Source: Proales similis (taxonomy: Eukaryota > Rotifera > Eurotatoria > Ploima > Proalidae). From it: a DNA stretch of 64,000 nt. How positions within the stretch are numbered: the stretch's first letter is position 1; the number at the start of each line of letters is the position of its first letter. The position numbers and the translations under genes are program-made. Location: assembly GCA_019059635.1 (NCBI GenBank), contig JAGVRJ010000008.1:186001-250000 (forward strand), given 5' to 3'. The notes beneath the pieces are model-generated. The model did no database searches and was not told the origin of the DNA. It worked only from the letters and a program-made list of their open reading frames with translations. Of the stretch, positions 30,851-43,000 are shown piece by piece.

Positions 30851-33800
30851 TCGTTGAGAAGAGAGTGGTTAGGCTCTCATAATGGCCTCGAGTCTAGAAA
30901 TTCTCTGAGAACACGAAACAGGTTATTGACGGGAAGTAATATTATTCGCTCGTTTCTTGAGATGAAAGGAAGTTGAATAGACGCGGCTAGATCTATTGCA
31001 CGAACAATAGCTCGCCTAACGACCGCGTCCGCCAACTACAACAAACACGCCATTCCGGTCAATAGAAAGAGAGCAGGACGACTCTTGACGAGAACAAAAT
31101 ACGTTGAAACAAAACGCACTGGCTCTGAATAGAATTGTGCGCTGATACCGTTGAAGAGGAAGAGAATTGTTGTATGCGCACGACGATGAGGCGGAGAGAG
31201 CCAGGCAGACAGGGAGTGGAAACGACTCGAGAGGACGTTGACGGCAACACGCTGCGAACAGTTTGCCATTGTCCGTTTAATTAAATTCTCATGCTGTGCT
31301 CTCTCTCTCTCTCTCTTTCTCTATGCTCTCATCTCCTCTCTTCGATTCATTTCGCTCGGCAGTCATTCGGTCTAATCTGGAAGCAGCTTGGCCTCGAACT
31401 GAATGCAGAAACAAAACAAAAAGCGCGACGAGGAAAAAGATACATCGAACGAAGAAGAGCAACTAATCGTGCCGATGAGCAGACGATAATCTCACGCGGA
31501 TGCAAATGAACCGAACAAATTTGAGCGGGGCCCTAACACGCCACATGGGCACATGCGCCGCGTTTTGTGTTAAGATAGAGAGCATGTTGTTGTTGTTGTT
31601 ACTGTCGGCAGGCATCAATGAATTAATTACGAACAGGGCGAGCGAGAGGGTGAGGCGGGCGGCCAAGCGGATGATCATCATCTAAGGAGATGTTGATTAT
31701 AGATGATGGCGGTCGCCGCTTTTATGTTCGTAGCGTATCGAAACACTCGAACGCCGCTATCTGCCGAGCAAACAACGCCACACGAAGAGCGAGCTATTGA
31801 AGGCTACCGAAATTTGCTACTAGTCCAAGCGAGAAGAAATAAAAATTAACGATAACAAACCATTTGGCGAGTTGATCGTTACGAGCGTCTAAGCGCAGGT
31901 ACAAGTTCATTATTGATACGCTCAATACGAATGGAATTAATCTCTTGGTTGGCAGCGAGCAAATGAAAAACAAATAGTGAGTCAGAGCGGAGATGTCCCA
32001 AACGAGAGGCAGAAAGCAATTGATACAAAAGCTTGACATGTCGGTGTTGCTAACGAGTTGGTCGACGCACAAAAGAGATAGAGATTGATAGATAAACGAT
32101 CAAGTTTTACTCCAGAGTGCCCCCCATTGACCCAAAAGCTTTCACGAAAAGCTAATGAGCTACAAATGGACAGCTCAGTGGATGCACTCCTCCTCCCCTT
32201 GGCCCCTTGCCTCGTCGCCTTTTCTCTCACTCTGTCTCGCTTTCATTCAAATCAGATAAAATGGATTTAGGCCAGTCCAAATGCACAGCCCAGTGGCCGA
32301 TCGTTTCAGATCGCCGATGAACATGAGTTGGCCAAGACTGGGCTTGGCGGCTACCAATTCGTGGATGATGTCGCGTGACAAGACCGGCTCGTTCGGGTCA
32401 ATACTGACAAACGATTATCTGAGCGCCCATGAATATCTGATCCGAATTAGACTCTAATGAAATAATCGGAAGCGAGCAAAAGCGCGCACGCACAGAGAGG
32501 CCATCGATGCTGACGAGCGTCGAGTCAAAGAGCCAAAGTAATTCGATTGCGACGCCTATACGAAACGCAGATGGCTCCTCTTTCGTCCAGACATCCCATT
32601 TTGCTCTAAATCTAATTGATGAATGGTTCACGCCTTCTCTCTTATTGTTTCAAACTTTTCTTTGTTTTCAAGCTGCCAAGCTGAAAGCAGATAGAGAGAG
32701 AGAACAAGAGATGATTCAAACGAACAGGCAATGACCAGAAAAAAAGAGGCGAAAGCAAGCGAGTCGAATTACAGATCATCTTGATGATCTCGCAGACGCT
32801 CGATTATATTCGCTTCGTAAACACGTTCTAATTAAAAGCTGGCCAGACCGTTCAATAATTGCCAGAACATTGCGCTCGTGCCTTTGCGATGTGCGTCTCT
32901 GCAGATACGCCGTTTATAGAAGTTCGTTAGCACTCCATTATATGCAAATTAAGGAATCGGGCAGACGAGGCAGAGGAAAGAGTGGCCGCTCTCGCCTCGG
33001 AGCTTCCACTTTTGGTCAGTGCCACTCGAAAATAAATTTGATAGCGCCAAGAGAGAAAGAGAGCGAGCGAGACAGAGAGAAGACGACGAAGAGCGTCCGA
33101 AATCGAAAAAGAAGAAGACGAGTCGATACTCGTCAAAGAGTTTGTTTGCTCGCTGGTTCGTTAATAAATCTGCCCTTCCGAGGCACTTGTTCGAAAAGAG
33201 CTTAATCGAGCGTAATGATGAGAGAGAGAGAGAGAGGCACGCCAAGTGCAGTTCGATGGCCGGCCGCCCCTCTCTTTGTGTTGTGACGCCGAGTCGTCAT
33301 GTCGTCGTTTATGAGCCAACTTTGACCGAACGAATGAGCGACCTAGCCGCAGACCAGTCGACCGTTACAACCATTTAACGCGCTTTAGTGGATCGATCAT
33401 GCTCGACGCATTGGCCGCACTGAGCGAAATCAGAGGAAATTAAAAAAAAACTCTCATTTGAATATGAAAACACCGATGAGTTCAAATATTGGTCGAACAA
33501 ACAAAGTGCGAGCAAGCAAATAAGAAAAAAATAACTGAACGAACGAATGAATAAACGATGCATCGTTTAAAGGAGCCGAACCGAGCGAGCAGCGGTGGCT
33601 AATGCGATGAAAATGGCCAAAAGTCGATGGCCCTGCCGCTTCTTCACATGTTCGTTCTAATCCCTGGCGAGCATGAATTACATGCGCGTTCGGCAAACAG
33701 TTGGCATTCATCGCCTCGCCGATAGAAATAATTGCGGAGTCGAGACCTATCAGCACGATGGCGGCTGACAGACTGGCCGGTGTGTGTGCGTCAGTCATAC

Positions 33801-36325
33801 GGCCGCCTGGCAGTCTGTTCAATTTGATCGAACAAGACATTTGTATGGGCTCGACGTCGAATCGACTGGTTCGATTTAATAGCGAGCGAAGCCGTTTGAA
33901 TGAACCTGAATCGGCACCAGACCGAGTGTGATTGAGCGCCGTTTGCCCTCTTGGACGAGAAGGACCAAAAGCAACAATTAGAACACGATTTGACATTCGG
34001 TCTCATCTCCGACCTGACCTGGACAGTCAATCTAGCACTTGCATATATCTGCCTGTCGCGCCTATCAATCAAGCGGGCACCTCTCTCAAAGCATGTGTGC
34101 AATAAAACAGACGCTCACTGACTGACAACTATTCATTTAGGCCATGCATTCGCAAAGAGTCAAAAATAGCAAAGGACTAATGAATAAATGGCAAAGTGGA
34201 GCATTTTGGAGCTGTAATGACCACTTGGACGATAAGGCTGGCGAGATAAGGTCCACACGCAATGGATTGAGCCTCGTCCAAACTTGTCGACATTGGCGTC
34301 TAGCTCATTTTGGGGCTTCAAGACACGCATTGACAGACGGACAGCATTGGCGACCGTTAGTGGCTGAGCTGATTAGGAATGAGTTATGGCCCGAGTCGAA
34401 GTCGATTGAGAAATGCACTTTGACACCGATTGAGTGGCGAAACTCGTCAAATTGTCAAAAATCCATCACACCTCTCTCTCTCTCTGACTCTTTGGCTCTG
34501 TGTGACTCATTTGCTGACTGATTGTGGAGCATCGGCGTGCGTGTCTTGCTTGATTCGACTGAACAAACACAGTTGATTGAGCCTGACAAAGTTACTCGAT
34601 CGATAGATGCCGGACGTGATCGCGCCCGCGTTCGCCGGTCACGTTAAAAAGTCAAACACCGCTCATAGTGTGTGTTTGGCACACTGCTGCTGGTCGATGC
34701 CTCAAAATCGATTAGTTTCCCAACTCGTCAAATAAACAAAACATAAAAGCCACAGCGGCCGCAGCAGCAGCAACAAAACATGAGCAAACGAAAAAGCAGA
34801 AAATACAAATTGGCATGCCAGAGGCATTGACGGCCAGTGCTCGTCGGCATGATCATCAACAACAATACTTCCTAAGCGAAACATGATTAATTATTAATAA
34901 TAAGAGAGGCGGCGTGCCGGAGGGCTTCTAATTAAGATGCGTCCATAAGGAATGTGACGACCGCCAGTGACGCAGCGTCCAAAGACCAGCATCAAAACTG
35001 ATTACTGCGAGCCTGTTCAAAATCAATCGATTTAATTAGACAGGCTTCTCCATCATCATCATCGCAATCATGGTCATCATGGTCCGACTGGCGTTCATCA
35101 AGCCATAACAAATGGTTCCACTGTTAATGTGCTGGCGATGGGGCTTCGTCCAAACAGAAAAGCAAATGTTGACTGAGATTTCTCTGCACTCTCTCTCTCC
35201 GTTGACCAGAGTGACACGCCTTCAGTGCTTCTTTTCTACTTCTTCACTTGTTGTTCCACTCCCGGCGAGTGTTTATTCAAGTCCACACAGACACTCACTC
35301 TGCCGCTCATGTTTTCTCTTATCACATGGACGCACAGTCGACTCTACCCCTCTACCCGCGCGCCCGTTCGGTTTGTTTTAACGGCCTTTCAGCTTCCTAT
35401 TTGTTTTTATTGGTTTGCTCAACTTCTTTAAGATAAATCAACGCCCAGAGCGTTTATACGAGCAATTTAATCTTGAAGGCAAACACAGTGTTTCGAACAA
35501 ACATCGGCTAAAGGCCAGGCGAGTGTCGATCGAAAGAGAAGAGAATGCGAGAGGAAAGCGCGCTTGTCGAACAGAGGCATGCCCGTGACCGGTGGCAAGC
35601 TTCGGCAAAGGTTTCGAGGCCAAGAAAACATGCGGTTGTGCGATCACCACCAGGCAGTGTCGGCACCTCTATGAACAGTTGCTTGCAGCTTTGGTCGGTG
35701 CTCAAGTGCCATTCTAACTCGCGACAAGACTCGATTGAATTCAACTTGGCGGCAGCCTTTCCTTCTGCTTAGCTGAATGAATGAGTTGAAAACAGAGAGG
35801 GGCTGTGTTGCGTCTCTAATTCGTCAAATTTCACGCATTAACGAAGCGCAGAGCGTCGAAGAGATGACAATCAATTGACATACTTCAGACCGACAAGATA
35901 CCAAAGATGAGACAACAACCTAAAAAGGATAAAACAGAGTTGCATAATCGAAACGTGCAAAAACGCAGCTGTCTAATTTGAAGCATTACTACTGCTGAAT
36001 CAATGACTACTACTGAATCATTGAATCGACCAGTTTGGACGTGTTTTCCTACTAAAAATCAAATTTCCTTGCCGATCGAATCGAAATATGTGTTGACGCA
36101 GTTGGACTATGCATCCAAGTGATTTTGATGCAATTAGGCACATTGGCCAATTAAATTGTAACATTTGAATGGTTCTTGCGTGCGTGCATTTCCAAGGCTC
36201 TCTCTCTGTGTTCCTTGCCACGTCTTGTTTTGTGGCCGTATCTCTTCTTCGCCCATTCGGATTGAATGCGAGCTGAGGAAATAAACAAAAACAAAATTAA
36301 AAAATAATAACAAGCTCCGTGCTGG
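30851..36325. other. 5.4-kb non-coding region
   Basis: No open frame here shows homology or coding-like composition. The DNA is a mix of GA/CT runs (31300-31325, 33050-33080, 33220-33240), TAATTA-rich patches and Ser/Arg-coding chance frames. It may hold regulatory elements for the flanking EF-hand or TALE genes, which is inference. Confidence 0.5.
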
Positions 36326-36332
36326 TATAAAA
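36326..36332 (+). promoter_or_regulatory. TATA box of EF-hand gene
   Basis: TATAAAA sits 44 bases before the start codon, so transcription should begin only some 15-20 bases before the ATG. It is one of the few clear TATA boxes in the window. Confidence 0.65.
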
Positions 36333-36376
36333 GTCAGGCCGTCAATCTGGTGCTTTATTCTCTTTAAAATTGGAAA

Positions 36377-37783
36377 ATGTCCTTTTCGTTTGAAAGCAAC
36401 AGCGATTTTCAGTCGCAGCAGCAGCAGCAGTTCGTTTTGCTCACAGCAACCTCGACCGGAGAGAGCCGAGTAAGTCAGATCGCGTCTGAATTGCTTCGGC
36501 TAAACAGCTCAATAGAGCCAGCTCAGTCGATCGATTCGACCGCAGTTCTGAGCCAAATTGAACTTGCTATTCTACGCTCGACTGCTCCGATCGAAGTGAA
36601 CGAGTCCGAGGAGATAACTGTAAACGGACAGACCGGCCTCTGGCTGAATCGAAGCGAGGTGGTCAGCTGGCGAGGTCTAATACCTATCGAGCAGTATCTC
36701 ATAAACGAAGATGCCAACCCAGAGATAATCACCAAACGCTCTGAACAACGCCTCGAATATGTTCAGGAGCTGGCCATCAGATATCTGCGTCCACCAACGC
36801 CACCGGCGCCCGGTGAGATAATCATCAACCAAGAGATGAACACTCTGACGCCTCCGGCCCCGCCGCTCGTAATCCGTCAGCAGCCGGCCCGACCCGACAC
36901 GCCCGAACCGTTGGTGATCAGAGAAGCACCTCCGACACCGCCTGCACAAGTCGGACGCAAAGTAATCACCGTCTCTGGCAAGCGAATTCCACCACCGCCC
37001 AGAAAGGTGGTCATCGAACGTCTCGCCCCTCTCCCATCCAAGCCGCAGTCGGTGCTTGTAGAGCGTTGGCTGCCCTATGCCCAAGTGAAGCGTCGAGTTG
37101 TGTTCCAAAAACCAAGCCAGCCCGATCCGGTTGTGGTGAAGCCCAGAAACGTTATTGTCCAGTGGCAAGCGCCTGAGGTGCAAATAAGAAAAGAATTCAA
37201 ATACCTTGGCGTGATAAGAGCCAACCCGGTCGAGTATGTGCAGCGATACGGCAGCACTTTGCAAACATCCGATCAACTGCCGGCGTTTGTCAAAGAAATA
37301 AAGACACCGGATGGCCTGGTGTTGGCTGCCGACCATCAATACAATGAACTGCACCAGCTGGAGGGCGATATAGAAGCATTGCATCTGATCGACCTCGAAA
37401 AAGAAGGGCTGGCTGCCTATCGAAGCTACTTGCAAAGAATAAATGTGAGCGCGGTGTCGCAAGATTTTCAAGGCCAGAGCGCCCACCACAGTTTGCCCAC
37501 AGACGTGCAGACTGCGGCAAACAGATCAAGAAGCCGATCGTTTGTGGACGAGCCGAACGCAGAGCAGCTGATCGCCGATATTTTCGTTCAACTTGACCGC
37601 GACAACAACGGCATGATATCAGTCGAAGAGGCAGAGAAGGTTCTGCTCAAATTGAACAGCCGCTTGGGCCGAAACTACGGCGAAGATGAAGTGGGCGCGT
37701 TTTTCCAAGCGCTCGACACCAATCGGGACGGATTCATCGACCTGCGCGAGTTCAGAGTGGCTTTCGAAGCTCTTCAGTCCTAA
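36377..37783 (+). CDS. Proline-rich EF-hand protein, function unknown
   Basis: Intronless frame of 468 residues. Residues about 135-260 carry proline-rich segments alternating with short hydrophobic-charged strings (PRKVVIERLAPLPSKP, VLVERWLPYAQVKRRVV, NVIVQWQAP), reminiscent of repeat cytoskeletal proteins. Residues about 270-350 form a conserved-looking block (KEFKYLGVIRANPVEYVQRY). The C-terminus has two canonical EF-hands, DRDNNGMISVEE and DTNRDGFIDLRE, both with full calcium-ligand patterns. I believe similar proteins exist in other invertebrates but cannot name the family. No signal peptide is seen, so a cytosolic calcium-responsive structural protein is a guess. A TATA box precedes it and AATAAA follows. 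Confidence 0.75.
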   Translation: MSFSFESNSDFQSQQQQQFVLLTATSTGESRVSQIASELLRLNSSIEPAQSIDSTAVLSQIELAILRSTAPIEVNESEEITVNGQTGLWLNRSEVVSWRGLIPIEQYLINEDANPEIITKRSEQRLEYVQELAIRYLRPPTPPAPGEIIINQEMNTLTPPAPPLVIRQQPARPDTPEPLVIREAPPTPPAQVGRKVITVSGKRIPPPPRKVVIERLAPLPSKPQSVLVERWLPYAQVKRRVVFQKPSQPDPVVVKPRNVIVQWQAPEVQIRKEFKYLGVIRANPVEYVQRYGSTLQTSDQLPAFVKEIKTPDGLVLAADHQYNELHQLEGDIEALHLIDLEKEGLAAYRSYLQRINVSAVSQDFQGQSAHHSLPTDVQTAANRSRSRSFVDEPNAEQLIADIFVQLDRDNNGMISVEEAEKVLLKLNSRLGRNYGEDEVGAFFQALDTNRDGFIDLREFRVAFEALQS

Positions 37784-37843
37784 AGCTTTGGATAATTTAA
37801 ACAGATTTGGCCTTGTGTTGCTTGTGTAGCACATCACTTAACA

Positions 37844-37849
37844 AATAAA
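37844..37849 (+). terminator. Poly(A) signal of EF-hand gene
   Basis: AATAAA lies 60 bases after the stop codon, followed by a T-rich stretch. Confidence 0.6.
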
Positions 37850-38695
37850 TATTCTTTTTTCAAAATTTATTCATTCGTTTTCAAAACTTTCAAGGATTTC
37901 AGTTATGAGGCGTAAACAAAAGAAAAGAAGAAGAAAATAGAAAGAATAATAGAATATATATATATAAACGAGCTGAAGAAGAGCTCAGAGATGGAAAACA
38001 GACGCAAACTAAAAAAGCGAGCTTCATATTGACGGTGACCGTGTTTTCTCAATTCGATTAAAATGAAAGCGCGAATTGTTGAAGAGTGAAGACGAAACAG
38101 ACGAGAAGAAAAGAATTTAATGTCGATTCCCAGAAAGGCTGCTCACCCGGTGCGGTGAATGAAGGGAAGTGATTTCTAACTAAAACTGAATTACTCTCGC
38201 GCTCTCTCTCTCTCTCACTGACTTGGCCTGCTGCAGGAATTTCGGTGATGATGGCGTGTTTCTTTCGGATATTTTATTTTATGAATAATCAACTCGATAA
38301 AGTGTGATTAGTGCGCCGCTTTCATCGCATTCGGCGTTTGGATGCCGACTGAGGCTTTAATTTGAAGTGGAATGACTGAGAAGTGAATGGAGATCGATGA
38401 GTGGATGGATTGAGTTGGCGAAAGCGGCACATACTAAAAATGGACGGTGTGTGTGTGTGTGTGTGTGGGGTGCATGGTGAGGATTTTAGGCGATTAGTTT
38501 GTCGGGCAGCGATCACCTTCGGCTGCCGCAGAGCTTAATTCGTACACGAACGAAACAAAGTGCAATTGAGATGTTGCTGTTGTTGCTCGGGTCAAAAATA
38601 ATGAACAAAGCGAAGGCGAAAATAATAAGAACCAAAACGAATTTCGATCACCAGAATATTAATAATAATAATAATAACTTGAATGATACAGCTGC
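37850..38695. other. Convergent intergenic region EF-hand / TALE
   Basis: About 850 bases containing a TATA-repeat near 37957, a (GT)n microsatellite at 38447-38467 and an AAT repeat near 38660. It is expected to hold both 3' untranslated regions. No gene seen. Confidence 0.5.
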
Positions 38696-40006
38696 TCAAT
38701 TGATCAAGTCGGCCACGTCGCCAAAGTTGACTTTGTGAGATCGTGCTGCAATGGGCCGAGACTGCTGCTGATCTGGTGCGAGATTGGAATGTAGCTGCTG
38801 TGATTGTGATAATGGTTGTTGCTGCTGCTGTTGGATTAGAAGCTGCATCTTGAGCTGATATTTGAAGTATTCGAGCGCACGCTCATCTACGTTCGATTCG
38901 CGACTGAAAATGTTAAAAGGTTGTGTTTGACGCTGCGCTTGATCATAAGTGGCATGGTTACACATTGCGGTTGCAGTAAAGTCTGCACGGTCGACTGAGC
39001 CTAAACGAGCAATGGCGTCAGCTCGGCTCGCGTCGAATAGTTCGCTATCGCTAAAGCTCTCATCTTCTTCCTCCTCTTCGTCTTCTTCGGCTGGTCCGCG
39101 GCATTTATTTTTAACATTGAAGCTGTTATTTGTGCCGAGGACATTTTGAAGCAGATTGTTGAGCATTAGCGGGCTGTAGAGGCTTGAGAATAGGGCGGCA
39201 GTGGCCGCCGGGTGTACCAGTCCGAACGGGTCAATCGTCTGGCTTGGATAGCAGCCATTGTTCTGTTGTGCTTTCTTCAGCATGTCAACAATGAACTCGT
39301 GCGCCGATCGCGCCTTGGCTTCTTCGTCGTCGAAACAGGCGCTCTGGAACGAGCCGGACATGGTGTGCGAGCGAGGCAGATTGGGCGTGGACGCAAACTC
39401 TGGCTCGTCGCTCAACTCGCTCACAGAGCTCGTGTGGCGCTTTTTGATGGTTCGCTTGCCGCGGAACGCCGGCTTGTAGCACTTGTTCGAGCGCACTCGT
39501 TTGTTGGCGAACCACTTGCGCACCTGCTTGGCTGATATGTTGGCCTCGCGAGCCAACACGTTGGTCATGTTCTCGTCCGGGTACGGGTAGTCCTGGTTCT
39601 CCATGAACCATTTGTTCAATATCTCAAGCACCGAGTCCGGAAAGAATCTGTTCACGCGGCCTTTAGGACTGTGATAGGCCTTGCTCTGACTGCAGTCCAT
39701 ATCGTCCGACATGGACGTGTCAAGCTCCTCGTGCTGCGACTGAATTGCGTCCTCGTAGTGCTTGTGGCCGCTAACCGACGAGGCGAGCGACGAGCTCGGC
39801 GAGTCGACCGCCGCGTACTGCGCCATGTACATGTGAGAGTTGAATTGTGGCGACGAGGCCAGCGACGAGCTAGACGAGCCAGACGAGGCTGCAAATGCCT
39901 GCTGGCTGTGCAGGCTGTCGTATGCGCGATTGTAGCTGTAGTTCATTGTGTTCATTGTTGGCTGGTTGAGTGTTGAATGTGAATGTTTGTCGGTGTGTTG
40001 TACCAC
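38696..40006 (-). CDS. Divergent TALE-class homeobox gene
   Basis: Intronless frame of 436 residues. The homeodomain (about residues 112-175) has the three-residue loop extension that defines TALE proteins (ENQDYPYPDENM) and a recognition helix KQVRKWFANKRVR, so alanine at position 50. This differs from Meis/TGIF (Ile50), Pbx (Gly50) and Iroquois (WFANARRR). No MEINOX, PBC or Iro box is visible. Flanks are low complexity: Ser-rich N-terminus, acidic run (EEDEEEEEDE) and polyglutamine near the C-terminus. The match in helix 3 and loop resembles the spiralian-expanded TALE genes (SPILE) as I remember them, but this is not proven. A TATA-like CTTATAAG lies upstream. Confidence 0.85.
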   Translation of the reverse strand: MVQHTDKHSHSTLNQPTMNTMNYSYNRAYDSLHSQQAFAASSGSSSSSLASSPQFNSHMYMAQYAAVDSPSSSLASSVSGHKHYEDAIQSQHEELDTSMSDDMDCSQSKAYHSPKGRVNRFFPDSVLEILNKWFMENQDYPYPDENMTNVLAREANISAKQVRKWFANKRVRSNKCYKPAFRGKRTIKKRHTSSVSELSDEPEFASTPNLPRSHTMSGSFQSACFDDEEAKARSAHEFIVDMLKKAQQNNGCYPSQTIDPFGLVHPAATAALFSSLYSPLMLNNLLQNVLGTNNSFNVKNKCRGPAEEDEEEEEDESFSDSELFDASRADAIARLGSVDRADFTATAMCNHATYDQAQRQTQPFNIFSRESNVDERALEYFKYQLKMQLLIQQQQQQPLSQSQQLHSNLAPDQQQSRPIAARSHKVNFGDVADLIN

Positions 40007-40062
40007 TGCGTAGCTTACTCGCTAACCGGCAATTGTGTTATCTAGAACGAAGGGCGAAAGTG

Positions 40063-40070
40063 CTTATAAG
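40063..40070 (-). promoter_or_regulatory. TATA-like element of TALE gene
   Basis: CTTATAAG (palindromic) lies 56 bases before the start codon at 40006. Spacing is similar to the TATA box of the EF-hand gene. Confidence 0.4.
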
Positions 40071-43000
40071 TAGAGGACGACTGGTCGCCTGAAATAAGGT
40101 TCTAATTGAATAAGCTGACAGAGCGTACATCCGGCGCTGGGCCTAATTGGAAAACACCGGCACGAGTCAATGCTCAAGTTAGCTGGCCGTAAATGAGCCA
40201 GATTGTTCAATTAGGAGCAACAGTCAGCAGGTGTCTACTTCGTCCCTCTGCTCATCTGATCTAATCGAATGGATGGAACTGATGTAGGCTCGTGCGAGGG
40301 CGCGTCAATGAATTACATGTTCAATCCAATCCAATTTAGGGCAACACCAGTGCATCCCAAACTGAACGGAATCAATTTGTGAACTGGCTCGCCGCGATTA
40401 ATTAGCTTCTTGTACCGAAATTAGATAATATTGTGGCTTTATATACACCTTCCTGACTGCCTGCCTGCTCATGGCTGTGGCTCGTGCAGGATGCAATCAA
40501 ATTGCACAATCGCTTCACTGTCTGGTCGCACGAGTGCGATACAATCGACTCTGATAAACATACACACGAGTGGAGAAGAAGGAAGAAAATATTACACAAA
40601 CATAGACGTGCGCACACACACGAGCCAGTAGACGTGTGGGCCAATTTAAGCGTACAAGCCAAGTAGAGAAAAGGCAGAAGAAATTGAAAATAAAAGCCAA
40701 ACAGACTTTTGTGAATGTGTGTGGCAGCCATGCAGGTGTTTACTTTGACAAGAATTTCGCTCGGTCAATTGGACACGCAAACGCTAGAGATCGCTTAATT
40801 AAAATAGTTGCCTCACACCAGCCGCGCTCAATTGGACGTGCTCTATCCTATCTGCGTTGATAATTGACCGTAACAAAAAAAAAAACGAATTGACAAGAAA
40901 GAGACAAAAAGTGAAGAGCACACAGCAGCCACCAGCACAGGGAATATTTAAACGGCTCGTCTGGAGAAGAGAGCTGACTGCTCGTCACTATTTTATCGAA
41001 TCTGTCGGCGCCCCTAGAACAGGCCGCGACAGCCAATCGGAGCGAAACTATTTCGCTCAGATGGGATTATCTGCTAAATTTGTCGCTCACATTCCCACAG
41101 GCTCAATCGGATTCGATCGGAGATGTTCACTCTGTGCTATAATGTCACGCTCCCATGAATTGAAACAAGCGACTTGCTTGATCTTGTCCTTATCTCCGGC
41201 ATCGGACCCTAGCGCACATCACTGCATCCTGCTCGTCTCTCCTTTGTTGCTCATTGCCTTGATCACTTTTCTCCTCGGCCTTTGTCTGTCTGTCGTCTAT
41301 CTGGCGTCTCTGTTGGCAGAAATCATCGACGTAATTGCCGATTGCACAATCAAACAATTCAAGCGCGTTTGCTTAAACATACACAGCACACACACAGCAC
41401 ACACATAAAGATGAATTGTTGTTTAAAATTGTATACTTTGTAAAAAAAAAAAGAGAGCAGCGAACGCAACGTGAATATAATTCGCTCAAAAATTGACTCT
41501 AAAAGTCACTCATAGCCACACACCGGACTCTTTTCCTCCTCCTATTTTCGCCCTCTCCTTCTCCCCGCTTACTGTTGTTGTTGCTCTATTCAACGCACTT
41601 ATCGACGCAAAGACAATTGTTCGATTTTCGGTGTAGAAGCGCGTAGCGCGTTATATTTGAGTCTAATGTAAAAATAACATGAGCGCGGAGTGGAGTCAAG
41701 TCAGTGGTGAGTGAATAAATTTAAGCAAATTGAAATCTATCGAGTAAACGAGCAGAACGAGGACGAGCGTAGCCGAGCATGGATAAGTAGATTTAGGGAA
41801 GAGAGGGGCGGCAAAAAAGAGCAAGAAGCAGGAAGAGAAGAAGGGGAGGAGAAGAGTCGCAACGAGAGACGAGAATCAATTCATCGATTCTTCGACCACC
41901 ATGCACGGACCATGAAGATGCGAGGAGGAGGAGGAGGCAGAAGAGGAGGAAGTTGATCAAGTTGTTGTTGCGGCAACTTTCAACGCGTCTCTACAAAACC
42001 GGCGTTCAACCAACGCGTTAAACAAAGCGTGCGAGCCATTCACTCGAACACTTGCACACTCGTATCCAATTTATCCAACCAATTCTCTCTTTTCTCTTTC
42101 ATCGATTTGAGTGTAAGCTCTTCGCTTTTAATCGAGTAGTGCAAGTTTTGGCTGCTTGTGCCCGCTTCTCTCATTTTCTCGCATTTCGGCTTTCAAGTTG
42201 GCCAGCTCATTCAGTCGCTAATCTCGTTTCAATTTATTTTCACTTTTTTAACAGTTCGATTGTGCGCAATTTGATCCCCATTCGGCACATGCAAAGAGAG
42301 AGAGAGAGAGAGAGTAAAAGTTTTGAGCGTCTAGGCTTTGGAACTGGTCGACGTGAATCGAGGCCACACCAAGCGATGACGCATTTCGACCGCCGCCACA
42401 TCAAGGCGTGTCTCTCAAATCCTGAATGGGCAATATTTCAAACACGAACAATTCGAACTCTCCCAGTTTATATCGAGCGCATATTCTGGCCTATTTCAAT
42501 TCATCATTTGTGCGACACGCAAGCTCTTTTTGCCCAAATAGACGAGGATCGGAAAGGGAACGATACAAGGAGAGAGAGAGAGAGAGAAAGGAGCGAGAAA
42601 AGATTGAAGTCTCAAGATGCTCGTTATACTCGGCTCTGGAGACGTTTAATTGTCAATATTGAGGTTGCATCATGCGCTCGCATGTTGATTAGTTGTTGAG
42701 CAGCATCGGCGCTGCAACTGCTCCTGCTCTCTCTCTCTCTTGTGTGCAGCCTGATTGCTCGGCTCTTCTCAATGACGTACTCAATTAAACTGACATGTTT
42801 GGATGAAATGTTCCGGTCTTGGTGTCTGGTTATGTAGGGCTACAAAATTCAATCCGTAGGGCTGGCAGTCACGCCAACACAAGCCGACAAGGCACAAGAT
42901 TAAGCCGAAAGTGAGAACTAGCGCGCCTGATAAATAATCCTGATCGAGCGGGCCAGTCGAGAAAAAGCGCGCTGCTTCCATTCCGCTCGCTATCCTTCCT

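Noticed and set aside
31291-34521. Open frames of 60-180 codons in the 31-35 kb region
   Set aside because: They are rich in Ser, Arg and Leu from CT/GA runs, lack homology and overlap one another on both strands.
40857-42699. Frames of 183 and 215 codons in the 41-43 kb region
   Set aside because: They have no domain signature and are interrupted by simple repeats; hydrophobic stretches look like chance products of pyrimidine-rich DNA.
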